DNA of 29,018 nucleotides from Patescibacteria group bacterium (lineage in GTDB: Bacteria; Patescibacteria; Paceibacteria; UBA6257; 2-01-FULL-56-20), in contig JANLHI010000020.1 in the NCBI GenBank assembly GCA_024654525.1, positions 1 through 29,018 on the forward strand, given 5' to 3'. The position numbers and the translations under genes are program-made. Position 1 is the stretch's first letter. Every line of letters starts with the position of its first letter. Shown here in pieces: positions 1 through 6,993 of the stretch. The notes under the pieces were generated by a model. It had not been told where the DNA came from. It saw nothing but the letters and a program-made list of their open reading frames with translations, and made no database searches.

Positions 1-19
1 CTTTATCACTATACTCTCC

Positions 20-1807
20 ATGTCTTTAGCTGAAACCAGAACTTGTCAAAGTTGTCGTGCGTCATTTGAAATTGACGCTCAAGATTTTGCGTTTTATGAG
101 CGTGTAAAAGTACCTGCGCCCACATTTTGCTGGAAGTGTCGTCTTGCGCGACGGTTGCAGTGGCGAAATGAAAAGTATCTCTATAAGCGTGAATGTGATT
201 TATGTAAAAAAAGCGTGATTTCGATGTATAAGCCGGAAACTCCGTTTCCGGTCTACTGCCACGAATGCTGGTGGTCTGATAAATGGGATCCTTCGAGTTA
301 CGGAAAGGACTATGATTTTTTCAAGCCGTTTTTTGCGCAATTCGGGGAACTTCAAAACACCGTGCCGAAACCCGCAATGTATGCGACAGACAATGTACAA
401 AGCGAATATTGCAATTACACTGCGCATATGAAAGGGGGGTACCTCATGTTCGGGAGCTGGTTTTCCGAGGATTGCGGCAATGGGCAGACGGTGCTTGAAA
501 GTAAAGACTGTTGGGACTGCCTTTTCATTCGAAGCTGTGAGTTGTGCCTCGGCACGATAGACTCCGGAAAATGTTATCAGACTCACTTCAGCCAGAAATG
601 CGCGGATTGCGCCGATTCTGCATTCCTTTACGACTGCCGGAATTGCCAGAACTGCCTATTCAGCTGGAATTTGCGGAGTAAGAGTTATCACGTGTGGAAC
701 AAGCCGGTTTTGAAAGAAGAGTTTGAGAAAATAAAAAAAGAGACGACAAGTTCAGCCGTAGCGCTTGAAAAGGCGGTGCAGGAATTCCACAAGATAGTAC
801 GCGAACAGGCGGTGCATAAATTTATGACAGGTGAGCGGAATCAGAATGTGTCGGGTGAATTTATCTACAACTCTAAAAACATTTCAAAGTCTTATTACAT
901 CCACGATGGACAAGATGAGAAGTATGCAGTACGCGGCGGGAAGGGGCAAAAGGATGCGATGGATGTGTTTGGTGTGCACGCAGGCGAGCTTGCGTATGAA
1001 TGCAATAACATTGATTTTTCCTCACGGGCGCTTTTTTGTGTGAATGGCGAGAATCACTTGAACACGGAATATCTCACGGATTCCTTCAATATGAAAAACT
1101 CGTTTGGATGTATTTCGATGCGCGGGAAAGAATATTGTATTTTGAACAAGCAGTATTCGAAGGAATCCTTCGACGAGCTCAGGATAAAGATAATCGAGCA
1201 GATGAATTCCACGCCATATATCGACAGGAAGGGGAGGATATATAAGTATGGCGAGATGTTCCCGATAGAGATTATTCCCCACAACTACAACGAGACGCTT
1301 GCGCAGGACTACGTGCCGATTACGGAAGAGCGCGCCGCCGAACTGGGCTATGGTTGGCAGGTAGTGGAAGAGAAGGGATATACGTCGACGAAAACAGGCA
1401 AAGACTTGCCCGACACGATTGCCGAAGTGGACGACTCAATCTTGAATGAAATTATACTTTGCGATGCGTGGGAGCAAGACAAGAAAAAGGCGCAAGAGCA
1501 TGGATGTACCAAAGCATTTCGTATTAGCGCGAATGAACTCGCAATGTATCGAAAATGGAATATACCTTTGCCTCACAAATGTCCGAACACACGGATTTTC
1601 GAGAGCTGGAAATTGAGGAATCTGATTGATTTATACAAGCGTACTTGCGGTTGCGCGGGGATCGCGTCAGATAACGGTGCATATAAAAACTCCGCTAGCC
1701 ATAGTCATGGTCAAAATCATTGTCCTGTGGAGTTTGAGACGAGCTACGCTCCAAACAGACCCGAAACAGTTTACTGCGAACAATGTTACCAAAGCGAGGT
1801 TGCATAG
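20..1807 (+). CDS. Cysteine-rich multi-zinc-ribbon protein, paralog 1
   Basis: 595 aa; molecular function unknown. An N-terminal ribbon uses C9/C12 and C37/C40 around the family signature DFAFYE..VP.P. A second ribbon uses C59/C62 and C80/C83 and is followed by WWSDKWDP. The middle holds two cysteine-rich blocks (repeats such as DCADC, NCQNC) that read like short solenoid turns; each is capped by a [YF][CH][IV].N..x.KE motif (SYHVWNKPVLKEEF, EYCILNKQYSKESF). The C-terminus repeats the ribbon module (FRISANELAMYRKWNIPLP..C) and ends with YCEQCYQSEVA. Its last ribbon is a variant, CGC...HSHG...C, instead of CxxC. No signal peptide or membrane segment is seen, so it is probably cytoplasmic. ATG 20 lacks a Shine-Dalgarno; TATACT lies 4 nt upstream. 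Paralog 2 follows after 34 nt. From memory, such CPR proteins are sometimes labelled CaiB/BaiF, which nothing here supports. Confidence 0.85.
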   Translation: MSLAETRTCQSCRASFEIDAQDFAFYERVKVPAPTFCWKCRLARRLQWRNEKYLYKRECDLCKKSVISMYKPETPFPVYCHECWWSDKWDPSSYGKDYDFFKPFFAQFGELQNTVPKPAMYATDNVQSEYCNYTAHMKGGYLMFGSWFSEDCGNGQTVLESKDCWDCLFIRSCELCLGTIDSGKCYQTHFSQKCADCADSAFLYDCRNCQNCLFSWNLRSKSYHVWNKPVLKEEFEKIKKETTSSAVALEKAVQEFHKIVREQAVHKFMTGERNQNVSGEFIYNSKNISKSYYIHDGQDEKYAVRGGKGQKDAMDVFGVHAGELAYECNNIDFSSRALFCVNGENHLNTEYLTDSFNMKNSFGCISMRGKEYCILNKQYSKESFDELRIKIIEQMNSTPYIDRKGRIYKYGEMFPIEIIPHNYNETLAQDYVPITEERAAELGYGWQVVEEKGYTSTKTGKDLPDTIAEVDDSILNEIILCDAWEQDKKKAQEHGCTKAFRISANELAMYRKWNIPLPHKCPNTRIFESWKLRNLIDLYKRTCGCAGIASDNGAYKNSASHSHGQNHCPVEFETSYAPNRPETVYCEQCYQSEVA

Positions 1808-1841
1808 GATAGTAGATAGTGTATAGACTGAAACAAAACTA

Positions 1842-3533
1842 ATGCAAACTGAAACCCGACAGTGCCAAAGTTGTAAGCAGGAATTTTTTATTGATCTGGA
1901 TGATTTTGCGTTTTATCAGACTATAAAGGTGCCGCCGCCGACGTGGTGTCCACGGTGTCGGCGATTGAGGCGTTTTGCGTGGACCGGGTACCACATTCTC
2001 TATAAACGGCCTTGCACCAAAACTGGAGAGCAGTTGATAAGCATTTATCATCCTGATGCGCCTTATAAGACCTACAGGCAGGATATTTGGTGGTCAGATC
2101 AGTGGGATCCCAAAAGTTACGGCCGCGAGTATGATTTCTCGCGCCCATTTTTTGAGCAGTATGACGAACTTCTTAAAGATGTGCCGTCACCGGTATTGCA
2201 TACGTCACATGCTACGCTTGTTCACAGCGAATATTGCAATGCCGTTTCTGATCTTAAAAACTGCTATCTGCTTTTTATGGCTGATCGCGCCGAGAATTGC
2301 GCATATTTCAACTCTTGTTCAATTGCGAAGGATTGTCTCGATCTTACATTCTCAAACAATAACGAGCTTTGTTATGACGGATTGAATATTACCAAATGCT
2401 ACCGCACTATTTTTTCTGAAGACTGTTCTGAATGCCATGACGTATATTTCTCGAAGGATTTGGTAGGATGCTCGGATTGTTTTGGTTGCATTGGTTTACG
2501 GAAAAAACAATTTCATATTTTCAACCAGCCGTATGCAAAAGAGGAGTATCAAAAGAAAATAAAGGAATTCGATTTCGGGTCGTATGTTCGGATGTGCGAA
2601 TACAGAAGCCAAGCCGACGCCCATTTTCTCAAATTTCCTCGCAAGAATTTCCACGGAATTAAAGCATATAATTCTTCGGGTGATTATCTGTATAACTGCA
2701 AAAACGTTCGTAATTCGTACTGGGTGGACACTGCTGAAGATGTGCGTTATTCGGAATTGTTGCAGGCTTTAAATACTGCGAAAAGCTATGACTATTCGGG
2801 ATTCGCATATAATGCCGAGTGGGTGTATGAGTGTACGTGGGTGGGTATTAATACCAGTAATGTAAAATTTTGCTATTGGAACTATAGTGCGCATGATGTC
2901 GAGTATTGTTATGGTTGCCACAGTTCAGGAAATCTTTTCGGTTGTGCGGGACTGCGGAACGGAGAATATTGCATTTTGAACAAGCAGTACTCGAAAGAAG
3001 GATACTTTGAAATGGTAGAGAAAATAAAAAAGCAGATGAGCGAAGTTCCTTATATGGATAAGTTAGGACGGAAATACCAATATGGAGAATTTTTCCCTGC
3101 GGAAATTTGTCCATGGAAATATAACGAAACAAGGGCGCAAGAGTATTTTCCAATTACCAAGGAAGAGGCCTTGGTAAATGGCTTTTCGTGGCGTGACCCC
3201 GACTTAAGGGAATATCAGATGGCCACCATGGCGATTCCGGATCATATCAAAGACGTCACTGATGATATTCTCCAAGCGATTTTCAAATGTGAAGCGTGCG
3301 GCAGGAATTACCGATTGATCCGCATGGAACTTGAGTTTTACAGGCGTATGAATTTGCCGATTCCCCGGAAGTGCTATCTTTGCAGGGATGGAGAGAGGAT
3401 TCGCAAATTAAACCCCATGGATATCTATGACCGCACTTGTGCCAAATGCGGGAAGGACATACAGACTTCATATGCCCCCGACCGCCCTGAAATTGTATAC
3501 TGCGAGGGTTGTTACCAAAGTGAAGTCGTATGA
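1842..3533 (+). CDS. Cysteine-rich multi-zinc-ribbon protein, paralog 2
   Basis: 563 aa; same family and order of parts as the gene upstream. The first ribbon is intact (C8/C11, C36/C39). In the second ribbon only C58 remains and the distal YCxxC has become YRQDIWW, so that site cannot bind zinc in the usual way. Two cysteine-rich blocks follow, capped by FHIFNQPYAKEEY and EYCILNKQYSKEGY. The C-terminal module is complete: CEACGRNYR...ELEFYRRMNLPIPRKC..C, then CAKCGKDIQTSYAP and RPEIVYCEGCYQ. It mirrors the N-terminal module nearly residue for residue, so the gene carries an internal duplication. No export signal. It lies in tandem with paralog 1 and may be co-transcribed. Function unknown; nucleic-acid or protein binding is a guess from the ribbons. 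Confidence 0.85.
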   Translation: MQTETRQCQSCKQEFFIDLDDFAFYQTIKVPPPTWCPRCRRLRRFAWTGYHILYKRPCTKTGEQLISIYHPDAPYKTYRQDIWWSDQWDPKSYGREYDFSRPFFEQYDELLKDVPSPVLHTSHATLVHSEYCNAVSDLKNCYLLFMADRAENCAYFNSCSIAKDCLDLTFSNNNELCYDGLNITKCYRTIFSEDCSECHDVYFSKDLVGCSDCFGCIGLRKKQFHIFNQPYAKEEYQKKIKEFDFGSYVRMCEYRSQADAHFLKFPRKNFHGIKAYNSSGDYLYNCKNVRNSYWVDTAEDVRYSELLQALNTAKSYDYSGFAYNAEWVYECTWVGINTSNVKFCYWNYSAHDVEYCYGCHSSGNLFGCAGLRNGEYCILNKQYSKEGYFEMVEKIKKQMSEVPYMDKLGRKYQYGEFFPAEICPWKYNETRAQEYFPITKEEALVNGFSWRDPDLREYQMATMAIPDHIKDVTDDILQAIFKCEACGRNYRLIRMELEFYRRMNLPIPRKCYLCRDGERIRKLNPMDIYDRTCAKCGKDIQTSYAPDRPEIVYCEGCYQSEVV

Positions 3534-3604
3534 TACTTAACTCAATGAAGTTTTAAATTCGATTTAGTCCGAGGATAAGGGAGAAATTGGAAATCGATAT
3601 CGCA

Positions 3605-4345
3605 ATGTCAGAAGAAATAAAAGCAAAAGAATTTAATAGGATATTAGAGGCTGTAAAGCGAGATGAAAAAATAATCGGGATGATTCTTTCGGGTGCGCGC
3701 GGGAAGGGGATATTCACGGAAAACTCTGACTATGATGTGGTGCTTGTCACGGCTGACGATTCGAAGGAGTATGCGAGGGAGAGCTACAAAGGCACGCAGG
3801 GTATGGTTGAAATCGGAGTTTTTACCATTTCCGAGTTCAGAGATTATGCCGTAGTTGGGAGTCCGGAAGAGTGGGACAGATACGCCTATGCACACATCAA
3901 GGCGCACGTGGACAAAACCGGAGAAATCCAGAAGATTATTGATGAAAAAGGCGTAGTGCCTGATGGGAAAAGAATGGAGATTGCCAAGGGTGCATTGGAT
4001 GGCTATTTGAATTCCCTCTATCGCTCCATAAAAAATCAGAGGGATGGAAACATGGAAGCATTTCATCTGGACGCCGTCGAATCAATTCCAAATTTTTTGA
4101 GATTTATTTTTTCCGTTGAGGGACGAGTTCGTCCATATAATAAGTTTTTAAAGTGGGAATTGGAGCGATATCCGCTTAAAAACTTAGTGATGGAAAAAGA
4201 CGATTTTTTCACAAAATTGGAGAAAGTTTTAGCGACTGGCAATGTCGAAACACAGAAAGAACTCTATCGAATTGTTGCTGGTATTGCCCAAAAAAGCGGA
4301 TGTGAGAATGTTATCCGCAGTTGGGACGGATATTATTTTGGATAG
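3605..4345 (+). CDS. Nucleotidyltransferase-fold protein (MNT/ANT-like)
   Basis: 246 aa from ATG 3605. The N-terminal third matches the polymerase-beta-like nucleotidyltransferase core: SGARGKG, then SDYDVVLV with the two metal-binding aspartates of a DxD pair. The first motif reads GA where GS is usual. The rest is helical (LDGYLNSLYRSIKNQ, DAVESIPNFLRFIF), as in aminoglycoside/lincosamide nucleotidyltransferases and DUF4037-type proteins. It probably transfers a nucleotidyl group to a small molecule, protein or RNA; the substrate cannot be told. An alternative TTG start at 3587 has GGAG 3 nt upstream and adds six residues; ATG was preferred because the domain begins after it. The 2H phosphoesterase gene starts 10 nt downstream, so the two are probably one operon. 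Confidence 0.75.
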   Translation: MSEEIKAKEFNRILEAVKRDEKIIGMILSGARGKGIFTENSDYDVVLVTADDSKEYARESYKGTQGMVEIGVFTISEFRDYAVVGSPEEWDRYAYAHIKAHVDKTGEIQKIIDEKGVVPDGKRMEIAKGALDGYLNSLYRSIKNQRDGNMEAFHLDAVESIPNFLRFIFSVEGRVRPYNKFLKWELERYPLKNLVMEKDDFFTKLEKVLATGNVETQKELYRIVAGIAQKSGCENVIRSWDGYYFG

Positions 4346-4355
4346 ATATTCGAAT

Positions 4356-4955
4356 ATGCTTCTTGATATCGCTATCCTGCTTCCTAAAAATCTACGAAGA
4401 AAACTCGGACTGGAGACGCGCAAAGCGGCGGGGAAATCTCCACGCTTTTTCATCGTGGACAACATCGCGCGTATTCCTCATTTGAGCTTATGGCACGTGA
4501 AAACTTCAAAGAAAAATATTTCCGGGCTGGTTGAATCGCTGAAAAGTGCGGTTTCCGGGATAAAGCCGATTCGAATAGCGTGCGGAGGACTTGAAACATC
4601 AGAGAAGCGAGTTGGAGGTATTGTCAGTATTGGAGTAAAGAAGAGTAACGCGTTTAGTTCTCTCCAAGACATAGTGATGCATGCCACATATCCATTTAAA
4701 ACTGGGATGATGCCTCAAACATTCGGAGTATGGAGAGGTAAACAGCTCAAGCAAGCAAAACAATACGGTAGGCCCGCGGGTGTTCCTCCTCATATCACGT
4801 TGGGGTGGTTAAAGGATAAGGGGGAAGTCCAACGGTTCGCATGCGCGGTGAATATAGAAGATATGAGTTTTATATCCAGTCGTATCTATGTTTGCGAGAT
4901 TGATAAATACTGGCAAGTGAGGAAGATTATTAATGAGGTAAAATTAGGAAGATAA
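4356..4955 (+). CDS. 2H phosphoesterase superfamily protein (2'-5' RNA ligase-like)
   Basis: 199 aa. Two HxS/Tx motifs define the active site of the 2H family: HLSL at residues 42-45 and HITL at 146-149, the second in the context PPHITLGWL. The spacing of about 100 residues is normal. Members are 2'-5' RNA ligases or cyclic phosphodiesterases acting on RNA ends or nucleotide second messengers; the substrate here is unknown. The frame is open from 4242, but that part overlaps the nucleotidyltransferase; ATG 4356 lies 10 nt after that gene's stop and just before the hydrophobic first strand. Pairing with a nucleotidyltransferase could mean one enzyme adds and the other removes a nucleotide or cyclic end; this is only inference. 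Confidence 0.7.
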   Translation: MLLDIAILLPKNLRRKLGLETRKAAGKSPRFFIVDNIARIPHLSLWHVKTSKKNISGLVESLKSAVSGIKPIRIACGGLETSEKRVGGIVSIGVKKSNAFSSLQDIVMHATYPFKTGMMPQTFGVWRGKQLKQAKQYGRPAGVPPHITLGWLKDKGEVQRFACAVNIEDMSFISSRIYVCEIDKYWQVRKIINEVKLGR

Positions 4956-4962
4956 AAAGTAT

Positions 4963-5016
4963 ATGCGCCCCATATTCATCTTTCACGGCACCGAGGGACA
5001 CCCATATGAAAACTGA
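4963..5016 (+). pseudogene. 5' remnant of an RBBP9/YdeN-like alpha/beta hydrolase
   Basis: Seventeen codons reading MRPIFIFHGTEGHPYEN and then TGA. They match, with two substitutions, residues 5-21 of the intact hydrolase at 6251-6817 (MRTIFIFHGTEGHPQEN, then W); the TGA stands where that gene has TGG. The match also holds at DNA level over about 50 nt and ends at the stop, where a perfect-stem hairpin begins. This is the 5' end of a deleted or duplicated hydrolase gene, not a functional peptide. Confidence 0.75.
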
Positions 5017-5020
5017 TTCT

Positions 5021-5056
5021 CTTATATCCCTTATTCGCACGAATAGGGGATATAAG
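5021..5056. repeat. 17-bp-stem hairpin, TTATTCG family
   Basis: Inverted repeat CTTATATCCCTTATTCG / CGAATAGGGGATATAAG with a 2-nt loop and one G-T wobble. It follows directly on the hydrolase remnant and precedes the promoter of the membrane-protein gene. No T-tract follows, so Rho-independent termination is uncertain. Its core TTATTCG..CGAATA recurs in the palindrome at 5666-5697 and partly in the arms at 6825-6891. Confidence 0.75.
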
Positions 5057-5087
5057 GAAACTAGCTAAAGAGGACAAATGAGGAGTA

Positions 5088-5096
5088 TGGTAAAAT
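5088..5096 (+). promoter_or_regulatory. Extended -10 promoter (TGGTAAAAT) of the membrane-protein gene
   Basis: TGG-TAAAAT ends 7 nt before ATG 5104. Transcription would start at or next to the A of the start codon, giving a leaderless message. No clear -35 is seen. Confidence 0.55.
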
Positions 5097-5103
5097 CTCG
5101 GGT

Positions 5104-5658
5104 ATGAAAGCGTTTAGGATTATCTACAGTGGAATCTATTCTGTGCTCGCGCTCATATTTTTAGGTTTTATCGTTCTCTATTTTAGGCAAGCGTGGGTTT
5201 ATGGGGTGAGTGCGCGGGAGTCTATCCTCCTCGCGTTGGTATTTTTGCTCCTCGTAGGACCATGGGCTGTTGCATGGAAAATTGGAAGAGTGAAAGAATG
5301 GAGTGATGAGAAAATATTGTCTAAAAAAATTTTGTTCGGCCTCGTTGCGGTTCTCTTCTTTGGTGTCGCGTTGCGAATAAGCGTGGTAAGCTGCCCTCCT
5401 TCCGATTTGGCGGGATGTGGGCTTACAGAGGTCGTTTTTCTGTTCTACTTAGGAATTCCCGTTGCCCTCTTGAACGTAGTGGGGGGGTGGGTTATGGGTG
5501 CGCGTAAAAGGCAGATGCGGGAGAAGTTCGATGTGTATGATAAAATCTCTTTCGTTCTCTCGCTTGTTGTAGGCGCACTTGTAGCACTGAACATTTTGGT
5601 CTTAATTTCCTCCATCTCTATGCCGGGATTTTTGTATCTATTTAGCGTTATCTCTTAA
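5104..5658 (+). CDS. Multi-pass membrane protein of unknown function
   Basis: 184 aa with about five hydrophobic segments (roughly residues 8-28, 40-58, 73-92, 105-128 and 148-172). Short basic loops follow the second and fourth (KIGRVKEW, GARKRQMREK). No enzymatic motif is visible; the only cysteine cluster is CPPSDLAGC between segments 3 and 4, probably outside and perhaps disulfide-bonded. It stands alone: its own extended -10 lies 7 nt upstream and a 32-bp perfect palindrome begins 8 nt after its stop. Family not recognised. Confidence 0.7.
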   Translation: MKAFRIIYSGIYSVLALIFLGFIVLYFRQAWVYGVSARESILLALVFLLLVGPWAVAWKIGRVKEWSDEKILSKKILFGLVAVLFFGVALRISVVSCPPSDLAGCGLTEVVFLFYLGIPVALLNVVGGWVMGARKRQMREKFDVYDKISFVLSLVVGALVALNILVLISSISMPGFLYLFSVIS

Positions 5659-5665
5659 CTTCGCC

Positions 5666-5697
5666 CCATTCGCTTATTCGTACGAATAAGCGAATGG
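5666..5697. repeat. Perfect 32-bp palindrome, TTATTCG family
   Basis: CCATTCGCTTATTCGT followed by its exact reverse complement, with no unpaired loop bases. It lies between the membrane-protein gene and the DUF2283 gene and abuts the TTGCTG that may be the next -35. It could act as a bidirectional terminator, an operator for a dimeric repressor (DUF2283 is antitoxin-like) or a REP-like element. Confidence 0.8.
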
Positions 5698-5726
5698 TTG
5701 CTGGATAATATAGTGAATGGTATTAT
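5698..5726 (+). promoter_or_regulatory. Promoter of the DUF2283/DUF4258 pair
   Basis: TTGCTG (5698-5703), a 17-bp spacer and TATTAT (5721-5726) preceded by TGG. The -10 ends 7 nt before ATG 5734, so the transcript is probably leaderless. The -35 touches the perfect palindrome, which suits repressor control. Confidence 0.6.
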
Positions 5727-5733
5727 AAAATAT

Positions 5734-5961
5734 ATGAAACCAAAAAATGGGAAAATAGTGAACTATGATAAAGAAGCTGACGTGCTAGCGGTCTATCTGT
5801 CGCGCGGACGTGCGGAGGAACTCGCGGAGATTGCGCCCGGCATCTCCGTAGAACTTGGTTCTGCGGGGAATGTGGTGGGGTTTGATATTCTGAACGCATC
5901 AAAAGTGCTTCGGTCGTTCGTGAACTCCGCAAAACGCTCGGGAGTCCATGCTCGCGCCTAG
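5734..5961 (+). CDS. DUF2283 small protein, putative antitoxin
   Basis: 75 aa. It matches the DUF2283 pattern: YDKEADVLAVYLSRG, then EIAPGISVEL, then GNVVGFDILNASK. The frame extends to TTG 5698, but that codon is in the promoter and palindrome; ATG 5734 is 7 nt after a good extended -10. Its 3' end overlaps the next gene by 14 nt, so the two are translated together. DUF2283 proteins often sit beside DUF4258 proteins, and an antitoxin role is suspected from that pairing. The toxin-antitoxin reading is inference; the family assignment is firm. Confidence 0.8.
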   Translation: MKPKNGKIVNYDKEADVLAVYLSRGRAEELAEIAPGISVELGSAGNVVGFDILNASKVLRSFVNSAKRSGVHARA

Positions 5962-6232
5962 CGTTCGGTATAGCGAGCATCTTCTTGTACGCCTCAAACT
6001 TCGAGGCATTCCGCGGGCGCTTCCCCGAACTGTATTTTCTCGCGCCTCTCGCCACTTTGCCGATACCGTGACTGGATTTTCCGTCGCGGTACACAATATG
6101 CGTTTTCAAGGAAAGCAGCGGGAGATATGTCTTATATATTCAAGGAAAGACGGCGAAATCTTTTTTATCACCATCCATCCATCAAAGTGGGCCAAGTGCG
6201 TAATCGTCTTCAATCGGGACGTTGGAGAGTAG
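5948..6232 (+). CDS. DUF4258-like small protein, putative toxin partner
   Basis: 94 aa. After a short leader it shows the DUF4258 pattern: YSEHLLVRLKLRGIP at the start, VAVHNMRFQGKQREICLIYS in the middle and a final strand EIFFITIHPSK. The family is structurally close to small RelE/BrnT-like ribonuclease folds. ATG 5948 overlaps the DUF2283 gene by 14 nt, which suggests translational coupling. The LPRTVFSRASRHFADT stretch is richer in Arg/Ser than usual, so some divergence is possible. The intact hydrolase starts 18 nt downstream. Confidence 0.65.
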   Translation: MLAPSVRYSEHLLVRLKLRGIPRALPRTVFSRASRHFADTVTGFSVAVHNMRFQGKQREICLIYSRKDGEIFFITIHPSKWAKCVIVFNRDVGE

Positions 6233-6250
6233 TCAAGAACGGAGCGTAAA

Positions 6251-6817
6251 GTGCGAATCGTTATGCGTACCATCTTCATCTTCCACGGCACCGAGGGACA
6301 TCCTCAAGAAAACTGGTTTCCGTGGCTCAAGGAAAAATTGGAAGCGACTGGGAAGTGTAAGGTATTCGTGCCGCAGTTTCCTTCGCCGCCGGCGGTACCC
6401 GCAAAGATAGCGGAGTGGTTTGAGGTGCTGAAGGGTTACGAGCAATATATCAACGAGGACACGATTCTTATTGGGCACAGTTTGGGCGGGATATTCGCGC
6501 TTCGCATATTAGAACAACAAAAGCATCCGGTGCGCGCGGCGGTGTTTGTGGGAACTTTCATAAACCCGGTTGGAATATACAGAGATGATACATTTGGAGG
6601 ATTTTCCTTTGATTGGGCAGAAATCAAAGCGAACGCAAAAGATTGTATTGTGTATCAATCGGACAATGACCCGTATGTTTCGCTCGCGAACGGCGAAGAA
6701 CTTGCGAAGAATCTAGGGGTGGAACTGTCGTTCATCCCAAACGCCGGACACTTCAACGCGAAAGCGGGCTACACGAAATTCGAAGCCCTCCTCGAAAAAC
6801 TGCAGGGGATTATTTAG
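6251..6817 (+). CDS. RBBP9/YdeN-family alpha/beta serine hydrolase
   Basis: 188 aa, normal for the family. FIFHGTEGHPQENWFPWL is the family's N-terminal signature. The nucleophile elbow is GHSLGG with Ser77; the acid is Asp140 in SDNDPYV; the base is His167 in NAGHFNAKAGY. It should be a small cytosolic esterase or hydrolase; the natural substrate is unknown. GTG 6251 has GGAG 6 nt upstream. ATG 6263 is the alternative and matches the start of the degraded copy at 4963, so the GTG choice is uncertain by four residues. It follows the DUF4258 gene by 18 nt. The 3' side carries a long inverted repeat. Confidence 0.9.
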   Translation: MRIVMRTIFIFHGTEGHPQENWFPWLKEKLEATGKCKVFVPQFPSPPAVPAKIAEWFEVLKGYEQYINEDTILIGHSLGGIFALRILEQQKHPVRAAVFVGTFINPVGIYRDDTFGGFSFDWAEIKANAKDCIVYQSDNDPYVSLANGEELAKNLGVELSFIPNAGHFNAKAGYTKFEALLEKLQGII

Positions 6818-6824
6818 CGTATTT

Positions 6825-6891
6825 CCTTATTTTCTTATTCCCACCTCCACTAAGGTTTCGGGCGGGCAGGCGCGCGAATAAGAAAATAAGG
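6825..6891. repeat. 16-bp perfect inverted repeat with a repeat unit in its loop
   Basis: CCTTATTTTCTTATTC (6825-6840) and GAATAAGAAAATAAGG (6876-6891) are exact reverse complements. The 35-nt loop carries CACTAAGGTTT...GGGCAGG, also found inside leuS. It lies between the hydrolase and the minus-strand operon and could terminate the plus-strand transcript, though no T-run follows the right arm. Confidence 0.8.
6848..6870 (+). repeat. CACTAAGG dispersed repeat, copy in hairpin loop
   Basis: CACTAAGGTTTCGGGCGGGCAGG; aligns with 20920-20941 in leuS over 22-23 nt with one gap and about two mismatches. It occupies most of the loop of the surrounding inverted repeat, as if inserted into a pre-existing hairpin. 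Confidence 0.6.
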
Positions 6892-6904
6892 GAGTATAGT
6901 ATGT

Positions 6905-6939
6905 AAAAAATTCGAACGCCATCCTTGTGAGGATGGCGT
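6905..6939 (-). terminator. Rho-independent terminator of the minus-strand operon
   Basis: Read on the minus strand: ACGCCATCC, a 6-nt loop, GGATGGCGT (9-bp stem, 6916-6939), then TCGAA and six T. It lies 55 nt beyond the stop of the tautomerase-like gene. A second small stem (GGTGG/CCACC, 6974-6988) directly follows that stop. Confidence 0.75.
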
Positions 6940-6993
6940 CGGGTTGAGATTGTTTTACGATTCGTTAGAACCGGGTGGACGTACCACCATTCG

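Noticed and set aside
5723..6109. 128-codon minus-strand frame over the DUF2283/DUF4258 pair
   Set aside because: The plus-strand genes match known families and have a promoter; the antisense frame has none of these.
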